This document shows positions 11,485 through 22,779 of a DNA stretch of 64,000 nt, piece by piece. The position numbers were made by a program, and so were the translations under genes. The notes under the pieces are model-generated. The model ran no database searches, was not told the origin of the DNA, and saw only the letters and a program-made list of their open reading frames with translations. The stretch is from NCBI GenBank assembly GCA_008360975.2, contig CM039182.1:151937858-152001857 (forward strand), given 5' to 3'. The DNA comes from Lichenostomus cassidix (Eukaryota > Chordata > Aves > Passeriformes > Meliphagidae). Every line of letters begins with the position of its first letter. The first letter of the stretch is position 1.

Positions 11485-11810
11485 GGGTCACCGTGGTCAC
11501 TGTGGTCACCGTGACCACTATGGCCACTGTGGCCGCCATGGTCACCAAGGCCAGCAGAGCAACAAGGTCAACTTAGGCTACCAAGGCCACCACTGCCACT
11601 ATTGTCACTATGGCCACTATGGCCACCACGAGGCCACTGGGGCCACCACTGTCACCATGATTGCTGTGGCCACCACAGCCATTCTGACCACCATGTTCAC
11701 TCTAACCACCAAGACCACCATGGCCATAAGGGTCACCAGGACCCCCTGAGCCACAAGACCACCACAGCCACTGTGACCATGGTGGCTACCAAGGCCATTG
11801 AGCTAAGCAA
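11485..11810 (+). repeat. 3' UTR minisatellite of ART copy 2 (GGTCACCATGGCCAC type)
   Basis: Short 6-9 bp interspersed repeats of CCATGGTCACC/ACTGTGGCC following the stop codon. They are also found after copies 3 (16210-16520) and 4 (21400-21575) and are absent after copy 1. Confidence 0.75.
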
Positions 11811-11814
11811 TTCT

Positions 11815-11833
11815 AATAAATAATTCCAATAAA
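11815..11833 (+). terminator. Polyadenylation signals of ART copy 2
   Basis: AATAAA at 11815-11820 and again at 11828-11833, at the end of the 3' UTR repeat. The second is conserved after copy 3 (16562-16567). Confidence 0.7.
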
Positions 11834-11929
11834 GCAACTGTACTAAATCATTCTTACACAGCAATTCTATTAAATCATTCTAACAAATAAATATTTCCAT
11901 TGAATAATTCTGTCAAAGCCAGCAAAAAG

Positions 11930-13200
11930 ACAATCCTTAAGCAGAGCTCAATGTCACTGCCCACACCAACACTCCTGGGAAGGTCTCTTTCTCTCAGCCT
12001 TGAGGAGAATCCATGGGGAACACCTCCTTCCTGAAGGAGGAAATTCACACCCATTTCATTTCAAGCAGGAATGTGGCAGAAAAATCTCTGTCTGAGAGGG
12101 GACTGGACTTTTCCAGGGTCAGGCAATCAACTGCCCATCCTGGCTCTGGTGCTTCACCCTCGGCTGTTAATTTGGGGTTGGTGATTTGGGCTGGCTTTAG
12201 CCCAATTCAGCACCAAAATCAGCACAGGACCCCTCTGAATGCAATCCCGATGGCCACAAATGGGGCATTGTCCCTTGGCCACATTCCAGAGGGAGCATCC
12301 TGCCACATCCTGCACGTCAGGGGGACCTTAAAGCCTGGAAATTGGGAGGTTCAAGAGGGCAAGGGCAAGGATAGACAGCCCCCAGTGCCAGCCCTGGCTG
12401 GAGCAGCTCAGGAGAAGGACCTGGTGGGGCTAGTGGGTGAGCAGTGGGGCTGGCCGTGTGTCCTGTGGCCACGAGGGGTCCTGGGGCCATGGGGAAGAGC
12501 AGGGCCAGGAGTTCAGGGAGTGACCCTGCCCCTCTGCCCTGTCCAGTGAGCCATGTCGGGAGTGGTGTGTCCAGCTATGTCCAGTGCCATGTCCAGCCCC
12601 AGGCTCCTCAGGACAGGAGGCACATGAAGCTCCTGGATCAGGTGCAGCAGAGGCTGTGAGGATGATGAAGGGATTGGAGCGTCTCTCCTGTGAGGTTTCA
12701 CTTGGGAAACCTAATCCCCAACACAGAAAGTACCTGGGAGGACTTGAGGATGACCCTTGGGGTTCTGGAACTGAGGCTACAGAGGGTCTGAAGCTGGCCA
12801 CACCCCGACAGAGAAGGAGATCCTGGCAGCCTATGGAGTCCACGCTGCCTTGGAGGTTATTGGCATGGAAGAACAACTTCTCCTCACACCCCGACTACCA
12901 TTGCTGGGCTGGATGTTCAAGGGAAAGGTTCCCTCTACTCACCATGCCACCAATGCCACATGGAACAAATGGATTGCACAGCATGCTCAGATTGGAAACC
13001 CGAATGGCCCTGGGATCTTGGAAATAATTACAAATTCCCCCAAAGCGGAAAATTTTGGTCTGACCGATGAAGAGGAGCTGGAACAGGTGACTCATGCAGA
13101 AAAAGCTCCACCCTACACCTGCCAGCAGTAGAAACACACTACGCTCGTTTCACTGATGGTTCCTGTTGTATTGTGGGGGCAAATCCAAAATGGAAAGCAG
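11930..13200 (+). pseudogene. ERV pol and flank remnant 3' of ART copy 2
   Basis: The segment matches 20280-21240 on the minus strand. From about 12790 it is recognisable as retroviral pol (the connection region downstream of the polymerase), with open frame 12850-13131 containing LGWMFKGKVPSTHHAT. It is cut by the assembly gap at 13201. The 11930-12780 part has no recognised coding content. It is in the same orientation relative to its ART gene as the copy beside ART copy 4. Confidence 0.65.
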
Positions 13201-13700
13201 NNNNNNNNNNNNNNNNNNNNNNNNNNNNNNNNNNNNNNNNNNNNNNNNNNNNNNNNNNNNNNNNNNNNNNNNNNNNNNNNNNNNNNNNNNNNNNNNNNNN
13301 NNNNNNNNNNNNNNNNNNNNNNNNNNNNNNNNNNNNNNNNNNNNNNNNNNNNNNNNNNNNNNNNNNNNNNNNNNNNNNNNNNNNNNNNNNNNNNNNNNNN
13401 NNNNNNNNNNNNNNNNNNNNNNNNNNNNNNNNNNNNNNNNNNNNNNNNNNNNNNNNNNNNNNNNNNNNNNNNNNNNNNNNNNNNNNNNNNNNNNNNNNNN
13501 NNNNNNNNNNNNNNNNNNNNNNNNNNNNNNNNNNNNNNNNNNNNNNNNNNNNNNNNNNNNNNNNNNNNNNNNNNNNNNNNNNNNNNNNNNNNNNNNNNNN
13601 NNNNNNNNNNNNNNNNNNNNNNNNNNNNNNNNNNNNNNNNNNNNNNNNNNNNNNNNNNNNNNNNNNNNNNNNNNNNNNNNNNNNNNNNNNNNNNNNNNNN
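13201..13700. other. Assembly gap (500 N)
   Basis: A run of exactly 500 N, so its true length is probably unknown. It interrupts ERV pol sequence and the far 5' flank of ART copy 3. Confidence 0.99.
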
Positions 13701-14990
13701 AACAGATAAAGGTACCTCCGGTGGTTTTTGACAAGTTTTGTACCACAGAAGGAGCAGCATCTAGCCAAAGTGAAAGGTCGGGGCAAGGTCATCTGTGATA
13801 TTGAAACCCACGTGGACTACGACTTCAGACACGTCCTTTAGATGACTCCTGTGTGACCAGGAGAGATCTGCTGTGCGTCCAGCGCTGATAAAGAATTGCT
13901 CCAGTTCTGTCAGGAAGTTCATTCCGACCAATTCCGGTATCAAAAGGCTGGAGGGACACTTGTGGGGGGCACATGGGACTGGGATTGGGATCCTGGGGAG
14001 ATACCGGGGGTGTCACAGGATTGGGATTGGGGTTCCTGGGGCAGTCCGGGGGACAGCAAGGGGTGACACAGGACTGTGGCAGTGGGATTGGGGTTGCTGG
14101 GCGGCCACCAGAGGGGACATGGCACTAGGAGTAGGACTGGGGCCATGGGGGACAGGGGTTGATGCTGCCATTTGGGTTGGGAGCCTGGGGTGACCCTGGG
14201 AGTGGGATTGGGGTCCTGGGGAGGTGCTGATGGGGACGCTGGGGAATTTTGGGATTTGTGTTGGGGCCTTGGGGTCTGGCAGTCACTGGGGGGGTATGGG
14301 GGACTGGGGGTCGGATTGGGGTCCTGGGGAGATGCTGATGGGCATGATCGGGGACTTTGGGATTTGGGTTGAAGTCATGGGGGCCACGGGGGGCTCACTG
14401 GGGGGGTACAGGGGACTGGGAGAGCGATTGGGGTCTTAAGGACACTGGAGGGACACTGGAGCAGAAGGACATGGAACTGGGAGTGGGAGTGGGACTGGGG
14501 GGCTGGTCGGCACCGGGGGGACTCTGTGGGAGTATCAGGGAGTGACGCCAGGATTTGACTTGGGGAACTGGGGAGGGACTGGGGTGACACTGGAGGGGGG
14601 AACACGGGACAGGGAGTGGGATTGCGGGGCTGGGGGGCACAGGGGGGACACTGGGGGGAACACAGAAGTGGGGCCCATGGGGACATCATGGGAGTAGGAT
14701 TGGGGTCACGGTGGACACTGCTGGGGGGACAGGGAGTGACTCCCAGAATTTGAGTCAGGGTCTCAGGGGGCCGAGGAGAGACCAGTGGTGGGCGATGTGG
14801 GACTGTGGGAGTGGGATTATTGTTCTGGGGGGCTGTGGGACACAGTGGGGTGCAGGAGTGACCCCAGGACTTGGCATTAGCATCCCAGGATGTCTCCAGA
14901 GGTCTTCTGGCCAGAGCTGTCCCCTCCTCTGGGCTGACCCCAGTTCGCCTCCCCAGCCCCTCACTGAGGAGCCCACCCCGTGTCTGTTCA
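13701..14990 (+). repeat. 5' flank of ART copy 3 with promoter block deleted
   Basis: 13701-13847 matches 8855-8995 and 13853-13950 matches 9154-9250, but the intervening ~150 bp of copy 2 is absent, with the junction at about 13847-13853. The rest (13960-14850) is the G-rich degenerate minisatellite shared by all four ART flanks. Confidence 0.7.
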
Positions 14991-15057
14991 GTGTCCCCTC
15001 AGTGTCTCCTCTGTGTCCCACAGTGTCCCACATTTGTCACCGTGGCCTCTCGTCTCC

Positions 15058-16204
15058 ATGGCCCCCATGGCTTGCACCCTGGCACTGCTGGCAATGATCA
15101 CAGTCACTGCAGCCATCACAGTGGTGCCCCTGGACATGGCCCCGAACTCCTTCGATGACCAATACCAGGGCTGCCGCGACAACATGACTGAAGCTTTGCC
15201 AACCCTCCTGAGCTCTGAGTTCCAGCAGAACCCTCTGTTGTCCAAGGCCTGGCAGAACGCCACGGCCGAGTGGCGCAAGAGGGGGTCCCTCATGTCTCCT
15301 CTGTCATCCCTGGACCAGGCCATTGCCCTCATGGCCTACACGGTGCCAACGGACTTGCACAAGACCTTCAACCCGGCCGTGCGCGAGGCTGGGTCTTCCG
15401 GCAAGAAATACCAGGACAAATTCCACTTCAAAATGCTGCATTTCCTGCTGACCGACGCCCTGGCCACGCTGAGGGTCACTCAGGGGCAGCAGTGTCGCCA
15501 TGTGTTCCGGGGGGTGAGAAAAAAATTGTTCAAGGCAGAGAAGGGCGATACAGTCCGGTTCGGTCAATTCGCATCAACGTCGCTGAGCAAAGAGGTCTCC
15601 GAGGGATACGGGACGGACACGATGTTCCAGGTCTACACCTGCCAGGGCATGGACATCCAGGATTTCTCCTTCAATAAAAGCGAGAAGGAGGTGCTGATCC
15701 CACCCTTTGAGACCTTCAAGGTCACCAATGTCACCAACAAAGGGGGCAAGATGCAGATTTGGCTCAGCTCCAGCGGGAATTTCAGCAACTACAACTGCGA
15801 GTGGCTGAAAGGTGACATCATGTGGGCAACCTGTTGGTCTGAGGACATTTAATGAGGGTTGGGGACAGAGACAGCCTGGGGGGAAACCCATGGCCAGGAG
15901 AGGACGAGGACACCCACTGTGGACAGAGGGACAAGGAGAGCCCATGCTGGGGAGACCCACTGAGGGTGGGGGGACAAGGACACTCATGGCTGGGGACAAT
16001 CGGCCGGGGCCCCATTACGGCCCCCTTTCAGCCCTGACCCTCTCATGGCTCCCCTGTCACCCCTGTTGACCCCCAGCACCCTCAATGGCGCCCCTCATGT
16101 CCCTCTTTGTCCCTATAGGTGGAACCATCCCCAGGGACACCCCTGTCCTCGGAGGGCTCCTCTTGGTCACAGCAGCCCTGGGAGTGGCCACCGGGATCTT
16201 CTAA
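15058..16204 (+). CDS. ART copy 3: GPI-anchored NAD(+)--arginine ADP-ribosyltransferase
   Basis: Two coding exons, 15058-15811 and 16119-16204 (donor GAAAG/GTGACA, acceptor CCCTATAG), giving 279 codons. It has a signal peptide at residues 1 to about 22 and the ART domain with C39, Arg151 (CRHVFRGV), Ser173 (FASTS) and an intact ExE motif, E209-K210-E211, before VLIPPFETF. The four family cysteines are present (C39, C146, C195, C247). Exon 2 encodes the same hydrophobic GPI tail as copy 2. The expected role is mono-ADP-ribosylation of arginines on cell-surface or extracellular proteins. The protein looks catalytically competent, but the conserved promoter-like block before copies 2 and 4 is deleted here, so expression may be lost or altered. 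It is very close to copy 2 over much of its length. Confidence 0.87.
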
Positions 16205-16209
16205 GCCAC

Positions 16210-16520
16210 AAGGTCACCGTGGTTACTGTGGTCACCATGGCCACTATGACCACTGTGGCCACCGTGGCCGCCATGGTCACCAAGGCCAGCAGAGCAACGA
16301 GGTCGACTTAGGCTACCAAGGCCACCTCTACCTCTATTATCACTTTGGCCACTATGACCACCATGAGGCCACTGGGACCACGTCTGTCACCATGATCGCT
16401 ATGGCCAGCATGCCACTCTGGCCACAATGGTCACTGTAACCACCAAGGCCACCAGGGCCACAAGGGTCACCAGGACCCCCTGAGCCACAAGGCCACCACA
16501 GCCACTGTGACCATGGTGGC
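16210..16520 (+). repeat. 3' UTR minisatellite of ART copy 3
   Basis: Same GGTCACC/CCATGGCCAC short-unit repeat as after copy 2. Confidence 0.75.
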
Positions 16521-16561
16521 TACCAAAGCCATTGAGCAAAGCAATTCTATTAAATAATTCC

Positions 16562-16567
16562 AATAAA
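16562..16567 (+). terminator. Polyadenylation signal of ART copy 3
   Basis: AATAAA in the same context (ATTCCAATAAAGCAACT) as after copy 2. Confidence 0.7.
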
Positions 16568-16889
16568 GCAACTCTATTAAATCATTCTTACAGAGCAATT
16601 CTATTAAATCATTCTAACAAATAAATATTTTTATTGAATAATTCTGTCAAAGCCAGCAAGAAGACCCAATTCTTAAGCAGAGCTCGATGTCACTCCCCAC
16701 ACCAACACTCATAGGAAGGTCTCTTTCTCAGCCTTCAGAAGAATCCATGGAGAACATCTCCTTCCTGAAGGAGGAATCTCACACCCATTTCATTCCAAGC
16801 AGGAATATGGGAGAGGAATCTCTGTCTGAGAGGGGATTGGATTTTTCCAGGGTCAGGTGATCAACTGTCCTGCCTGGCTCTGGTGCTCT

Positions 16890-17030
16890 TTTTATCCTAA
16901 TTTCCCAGCCTCATTTCCCTTTCTCTTTCCCCATTGGCTGAGGTACTTGAGAGGCACAGACTTCCTGAAACACCTAATGCAATCCCCCTTCTAATACACA
17001 TCCCCCCTTTTTCTTATGTCTCTGTTCTTG
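16890..17030 (-). mobile_element. Truncated LTR-like end, inverted copy of 2847-3000
   Basis: Complementary match to the LTR-like block beside ART copy 1. It marks the junction between ART copy 3 3' flank and the ERV in the right-hand duplication arm. Confidence 0.5.
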
Positions 17031-17394
17031 TAGTTCATAAACACCATCTAAGGCAAGTCAATCTGTGGAATTCCTACGGAAATCCTTCCCATTGTTTCTT
17101 CTATCTCTCAGTATTGGTCTTATCTTACCAGCAGATTCACAGTTTATTTGGAAAGACATTCCCTTATTCCTTTCACAGCATTTTCCCGTCTGGGATTTTG
17201 GGAATCTGGGAGTTGTAGTTTGGGAATTTTCCACCGGAGGGCACCAGCGAGCACGGGGAAAACAGCCACACTGTCCATGCGCCACATGCAGCTGCAGTTT
17301 GGTGCTGCCAACACCAGGCGGCAGCACTGATGGCACTGCCAAGCTATCACCCCGCCCCATGCCGGCTATGGGGCTCTGGAATGGTTTGGGAGTA

Positions 17395-17577
17395 AGTGAC
17401 ATTAAAGCGACATTAAAGCAATATTAAAGCGATATTAAAGCGATATTAAAGCCATCCAGGGCCATCCCTGCCATGGACAGGGACACTTTCCCTGGGCCAG
17501 GTTGCTCCAAGTTCTGTCGAACTTGACCTTGAACATGGCCAGGGATGGGGCAGCCACCACCTCCCTGGGACAGCAGA
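17395..17577 (-). mobile_element. CR1 LINE 3' end fragment, inverted copy
   Basis: Minus-strand CR1 3' end, with GCCATCCCTGCC, CCAGGTTGCTCC and CCTTGAACATGGCC on the plus strand. It ends in four tandem ATTAAAGCGAT-type units. Partner of 2278-2440. Confidence 0.8.
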
Positions 17578-18555
17578 ACACGGATATAGTCCATAAACAG
17601 ATTTGATGGATCTTTGTGACCAGAGCTTAAACCTCTCCGTGTTTCCACTGCCAAAAGGATTTGGTTCTGTTATAAATGCATTTGCTTTCATAGGCCAGTT
17701 CTGTGTTATGAGATTTACAAATTAGTTGGGTTGTATCGGGGCTGAGTTTGGTTAATTGATTTGATTGCTACTCAATTTAAGTTATCACACATCATGGTCG
17801 GGTATAATGCCCCTGTAAGAACACTAGGTGGCAATACTGAATATGGGGAATTGCAATAGGCATTTTCTAGAAGCTGTCCACAGGCTTGACGACATCAACT
17901 GGAAAATGGATTGGTGGACCGAATGAACCAACCAGATGGACTTATGGAGAAATGATTGGACAGGAATGCCACAACGAGCCAATCAAGAAACCCCTTGACG
18001 AACCAATCGTGTCAAGAATCAAGAAATGGGCCAACCCGTTCTGCAATTCCCTTTCAGAATTTTTGTGGTGCTTTGCACCCCATGTCCTCCTGATGCCCTC
18101 GAGTGACTTAGCTTCCTCTGATTTGCCACTGAGACTCTGGAATTATCCCAATTTCTTGTTCCCAGTTGTTCATTTCTTTTTTTTAATGAATTAATGGAGC
18201 ATAAGTGGTGTCCTGCCATTTATTGCAGGTTGCTTCCACATTTATTTGAACTGATGCCTTAAAAGCTGGTAAAGGTACAAAAAGAAAGGACAAAAATCAT
18301 CAGGCATCACCACTTCTTCCTAGAATTCCTGCTGAAATTCCTGCTGACATTCAGCTGCTATAGACACAGCATCCCAAAATCACTAAATCCCAAAAATCCC
18401 AAAATCCTAGCTGCCACTGAAGCTGTGCAGAGTTTTGCATTTTTCTTTTATGTTTAACCTACAAGTTGATTAAATCCTGTTAAGTGTTATTCCTCTTTTA
18501 AATAGTTGAGGTTAAATTATAAATTAAGTTAATAAATTTCTAAAATTTATTGTTG
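17578..18555. other. ERV-associated sequence, inverted copy of 1025-2277
   Basis: AT-rich, with no recognised gene. It matches the left arm throughout. Confidence 0.5.
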
Positions 18556-19110
18556 ACGTGTCTTGGTTTGGAAGACAGGTGTCTGCTAGGAGAGGCAGAA
18601 CTCTCCCTTAGAATAGAAAATGTGACCCCACACTTCCCCCCAGATTATTTTAACTTTGGAATCAAGGGCTTTCAGGCAAAGGTATGGGGAAGAGGAATAA
18701 AGGTTCTTTCCTAGTATCCATAGCAGAGTAAACAAGCAATAGCAAGAACAGCAACAACAAATGAAACCAGAAAACTAGAGGCAGACATCTCTGGGCTGCC
18801 AAGCACTTTCCCATTTGGTGTAATCTTTTCCCAGCAAACGTTCACCCAGCCAGGAGGAGAAAGCAGAGTACACTTGGATCTCCCGCAGTCGTAGCCAGAA
18901 GCCAAAAGCAGTTGCTTTCCTCCCAGCGTTCCCCGAGAGAGTGTCAGTCCGGCCAGAGAGCTTCCTCTCCTCACCACACCCTGCCAGAGTCTTTGTCTCT
19001 TACAAAAGACTTAATAGCTCTGAGCACCTAGATATTTGTTTTCTAGTAACAGGATGGAGGAAAATTCCAACCTCGCCAACCTCCAACATTATTCACCCCA
19101 AATTTTTTTC
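18556..19110. mobile_element. LTR-like block, inverted copy of 471-1024
   Basis: Plus strand starts TGTCTTGGTTTGGAAGACAG and contains AATAAAGG at about 18695. This is the complement of the left block. A third, partial copy is at 24360-24560. Confidence 0.55.
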
Positions 19111-19199
19111 CATTTCAACGATACATTGAACTTATACTTTTAAACTATATACATACATGCATTACCCTGATTATATACATTCAGATACGGATACAGGCA

Positions 19200-19990
19200 C
19201 AGTGTTGTGGGCAATTCAACCCCAAATAAGGTCCCCCTGAGGGATGCATCATGTGTCTCCATCCTCTTGCATCACCCGCCAGGTGCACCCTGAGCGAAAA
19301 CAACCCCACGGGTGGGTTGGTCTTTTCTCAAAACAGAATTAATCCAAACAGGTTTCCCCAGCATGCCTCTCATGTATACCACTGGAACCTTATCCCCGTC
19401 TGCTGCTTGCAGGGGTTCAGATTGGGCAGGGCCAGCTCAATGGGTGGAGCCTCAGGTGTTAACTAGCCAGGTAGCCTTGACTTAATGTTGTTCCCAACTT
19501 TTTGAATTCCTCCTGCCTAGAGCCTTCAAAGTGGTTTTTAGCAGACCAGTGCGTCGCTCCACGTTGCCAGCAGCAGGTGCATGATAAGGAATGTGGCACA
19601 CCCACTCAATGCCATGTTCCCCAGCCCAGGTGTTTATGAGGCTATTTTTAAAATGAGTCCTGTTGTCTGACTGAATTCTCTCAGGGGTATCATGCTGCCA
19701 CAGGACATGGTTTTCAAGGCCCAGGATGGTGTTCTGGGCAGTGGTGTGAGGCACACGGTAGGTCTCCAGCCACCCAGTGGTTGTTTCCACCGTTACCAGC
19801 ATGTAACGCTTACCCTGGCAGGTTTGGGACAGTGTGACATCATCAATTTCCCAGGCTTCCCCATACCTATATTTAGACCACCTTCCACCATACCACAGGG
19901 GTTTCACCCGCTTGGCTTGCTTGATGGCCGCACACTTCTCACAGTTATGGATTACCTGGGAGATACAGCCCATGGTTAGATCCACCACTC
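19200..19990 (-). pseudogene. ERV pol: integrase remnant
   Basis: The frame 19988-19482 is open for 168 codons. It shows the zinc-binding H/C pattern near its N terminus (VIHNCEKCAA), the first core Asp in EIDDVTL, the second in IQSDN, and the Glu in GNVER, so the DDE residues are all recognisable. The C-terminal domain follows toward 19200 but is broken by stops. It belongs to the same ERV family as bases 1-390. It is an old genomic copy with no complete polyprotein. Confidence 0.8.
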
Positions 19991-20289
19991 AGTCCTGTGC
20001 CAATTACAGGTGGCATCTGATGGCCAGAGCCATCATGGGCCCACCAAGCTGGAAATAACTCTCCTTTGCGCCACCAGTCCCAATCTACCCTTTACACTTT
20101 AATCTTGCCAGCCCAACCCACCTGTTGTTGTTTCAGTGTTCCTCATTAGCCCTACTCTTAGACACATGATGGACTTTCACTATCAGCTTCTCTACCCGAA
20201 GGCATTCTTCAGCAGCACAGATTGGTCTTCCCCTAGGCTCCCAGTTGGCCTTTCTCCACCTTTCCTGATGCCTTAGGATTTTAGCTTCT

Positions 20290-20590
20290 ACATTTTTCGC
20301 AGATCTGTAATTTTAGTGTATAACTCTGGACTCTATATAGGATGCTAAAGCTGCTGTGCTCAGCATTTTTAGACAAAACAATTCCTCTAACATGCTGTGC
20401 AATCCATTTGCCCCATGTGGCATCGGTGGCATGGTGAGTAGAGGGAACCTTTCCCTTGAACATCCAGCCCAGCACTGGTAGTCGGGATGCGAGGAGAAGT
20501 TGTTCTTCCATGCCAATAACCTCCAAGGCAGCGTGGACTCCATAGGCTGCCAGGATCTCCGTCTCTGTCAGGGTGTAGTTGGTTTCAGAC
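20290..20590 (-). pseudogene. ERV pol: region upstream of RNase H, remnant
   Basis: A minus-strand frame with LGWMFKGKVPSTHHAT, homologous to 12800-13000. Sequence between this and the integrase (about 19990-20290) is degraded, and most of the RNase H domain is missing. Confidence 0.65.
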
Positions 20591-21240
20591 CCTCTGTAGC
20601 CTCAGTTCCAGAACCCCAAGGGTCATCCTCAAGTCCTCCCAGGCGCTTTCTGGCCCCAGGACCCCTTGTGGCCACAGGACACACAGCCAGCCCCACTGCT
20701 CACCCACTAGCCCCATCAGGTCCTTCTCCTGAGCTGCTCCAGCCAGGGCTGGCACTGGGGGCTGTCCATCCTTGCCCTTGCCCTCTTGAACCTCCCGATT
20801 TTCAGACTTTAAGGTCACCCTGGACTTCAGCACATGGCAGGATGCTCCCTCTGGAATGTGGCCAAGGGTCAATGCACCATTGTGGCCATCAGGGGTGCAT
20901 TGAGAGGCGTCCTGTGCTGATTTTGGTGCTGAATTGGGCTAAAACCAGTCCAAATCACCAACCCCAAATTAACAGCCGAGGGTGAAGCACCAGAGCCAGG
21001 CCAGAGAGTTGATTGCCTGACCCTGGAAAAGTCCAGTCCCCTCTCAGACAGAGATTCCTCTCCCATATTCCTGCTTGGAATGAAATGGGTGTGAGTTTCC
21101 TCCTTCAGGAAGGAGATGTTCCCCATGGATTCTGCTCAAGGCTGAGAGAAAGAGACCTTCCTAAGAGTGTTGGTGTGGGGAGTGACACCGAGCTCTGCTT
21201 AGGAATTGTGTCTTTTTGCTGGCTTTGACAGAATTATTCA
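20591..21240 (-). other. ERV flank, copy of 11930-12780
   Basis: Matches the segment 3' of ART copy 2. A long minus-strand frame (21126-20869 and beyond) is shared, but I recognise no protein in it. Confidence 0.5.
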
Positions 21241-21577
21241 AGAAAAAATATTTATAAAAATATTTATGTAAAAATAATAATAATAGAAATATTTAATAGA
21301 ATTGCTTTGTTGGAATGATTTAATATAATTGCTTTGATAGAATGATTTAATAGAATTGCTGTGATAGAATTATCTAATAGAATTGCTTTGCTCAATGGCC
21401 ATGGTGGCCACAGTGATCATGGTGACAGTGGTGGTCCCAGTGGCCTCATGATGGCCACAGTGGCCAAAGTGACAATAGTGGCAGTGGCAGTCTTGATAAC
21501 CTTGGTCCTGGCCATCTTGGTGACCATGGTGGCCACGGTGGCCATGGTGGCCACAGTGACCACAGTGACCTTGTGGC
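21241..21577 (-). repeat. AT-rich tail and 3' UTR minisatellite of ART copy 4
   Basis: 21400-21575 is the CCATGGTCACC-type repeat. 21241-21400 holds tandem ATTCTATTAAAT units. The AATAAA used by copies 2 and 3 reads AACAAA at the matching place, so the ATTAAA variants in the tandem units are the likely polyadenylation signals. Confidence 0.6.
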
Positions 21578-22722
21578 TTAGAAGATCCCGGTGGCCACTC
21601 CCAGGGCTGCTGTGGCCAAGAGGAGTCCTCCGAGGACAGGGGTGTCCCTGGGGATGGTTCCACCTGTGGGGACAAAGAGGGATATGAAGGGGGCCATGGA
21701 GGACGTTGGGAGTCAGCAGGGGTGACAGGGGAGCCATGAGAGGGTCAGGGATGAAAGGGGGCCGTTATGGGGTCCCTGTCCTTTGTCCCCAGCCATGAGT
21801 GTCCTTGTCCCCCAAACCTCAGTTGGTGTCCCCAGCATGGGCTCTCCTTGTCCCTCTGTCCACAGTGGGTGTCCTCGTCCTCTCCTGGTCATGGGTGTCC
21901 CCCCAGGCTCTCCCTGTCCCCAGCTCTTACTGAGTGTCCCCATTCCCCTCAGATTGTCCCCATGATGACACCTTTCAGCCACTCGCAGCTGTAGTTGCTG
22001 TGGGTCCCGGTGGAGCTGAGCCGTATCTCCACCTTGTCTCCTTCCTTGGTGACATCGGTGACCTTGAAGGTCTCAAAGGGCGGGATCAGCACCTCCTCCT
22101 CACCACGATAGTAGGAGAAATTCTGGATGTCCACACCTGCCACTGTTTCCACCAGGAAAGTCGTGTCCTCTCCGAACCTTTTGGCTACCCGTTTGCAAAG
22201 TGACGTCGATGCGAATTGACCGAACCGGACCGTATCGCCCTTCTGTGCCTTGAAGAATTTGTTGCTCACCCCTCGGTACACACAGGGGATTTTCTGTTTC
22301 TGAGTTTCCCTCAGAGTGGCCAGAGCGTCGGTCAGCAGGAAATGCAGCGTTTTGAAGTGGAATTTGTCCCGGTATTCCCGGGGGGAGCGCCCGGCCTTTA
22401 GCACGGCCTCGTTGAACTCCTTGTGGATGTCATCCATCGTGTAGGCCATGAGAGCGATGGCTTGGGCCGGGGACAACAGAGGGGACATGGAGGTCCCCTT
22501 ACTGCGCCACACAGCCGCGGCTGCCGTCCAGGCAGTGGCGAACAGAGGATTCTGCTGGAATTCAGACTGATTGAGGGCCGGCAACGCCTTCATCATGGCA
22601 GAGCGGCAGCCTTGGTATTGGTCATCGAAGGAGTTCGGGGCCATGTCCAGGGGCACCTCCTCGATAGCCACAGTGGCCACGGTCATTGCCAGCAGTGCCA
22701 GGGTGCAAGCCAGGGGGGCCAT
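21578..22722 (-). CDS. ART copy 4: GPI-anchored NAD(+)--arginine ADP-ribosyltransferase
   Basis: Two coding exons on the minus strand, 22722-21972 and 21663-21578 (donor GAAAG/GTGTCA, acceptor TCCCCACAG), giving 278 codons. It has a signal peptide, then FDDQYQGC (C39), catalytic Arg150 in CVYRGV, Ser172 in FASTS, and a strong ExE motif E208-E209-E210 before VLIPPFETF. The GPI tail is encoded by the small exon. Copy 4 is the most diverged of the four. The Cys of VYTC in copies 1 and 3 is replaced (VETVAG), while a new Cys176 appears after the catalytic Ser segment, so the disulfide pattern may differ. With intact splice sites, catalytic residues and upstream block, this is the best candidate for a working enzyme. 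Confidence 0.87.
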
Positions 22723-22779
22723 GGAAGGGAGAGGCCACAGCGAGCAGTGTGGAACACTGAGACCCTGAGGGGACACTGT

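Noticed and set aside
13113..13798. Frames spanning the N run
   Set aside because: They exist only because N codons were read through.
19482..19988. Active retroviral integrase gene
   Set aside because: The core triad is recognisable, but the C-terminal domain and the upstream pol are broken, no gag or env is present, and the LTR-like blocks are incomplete.
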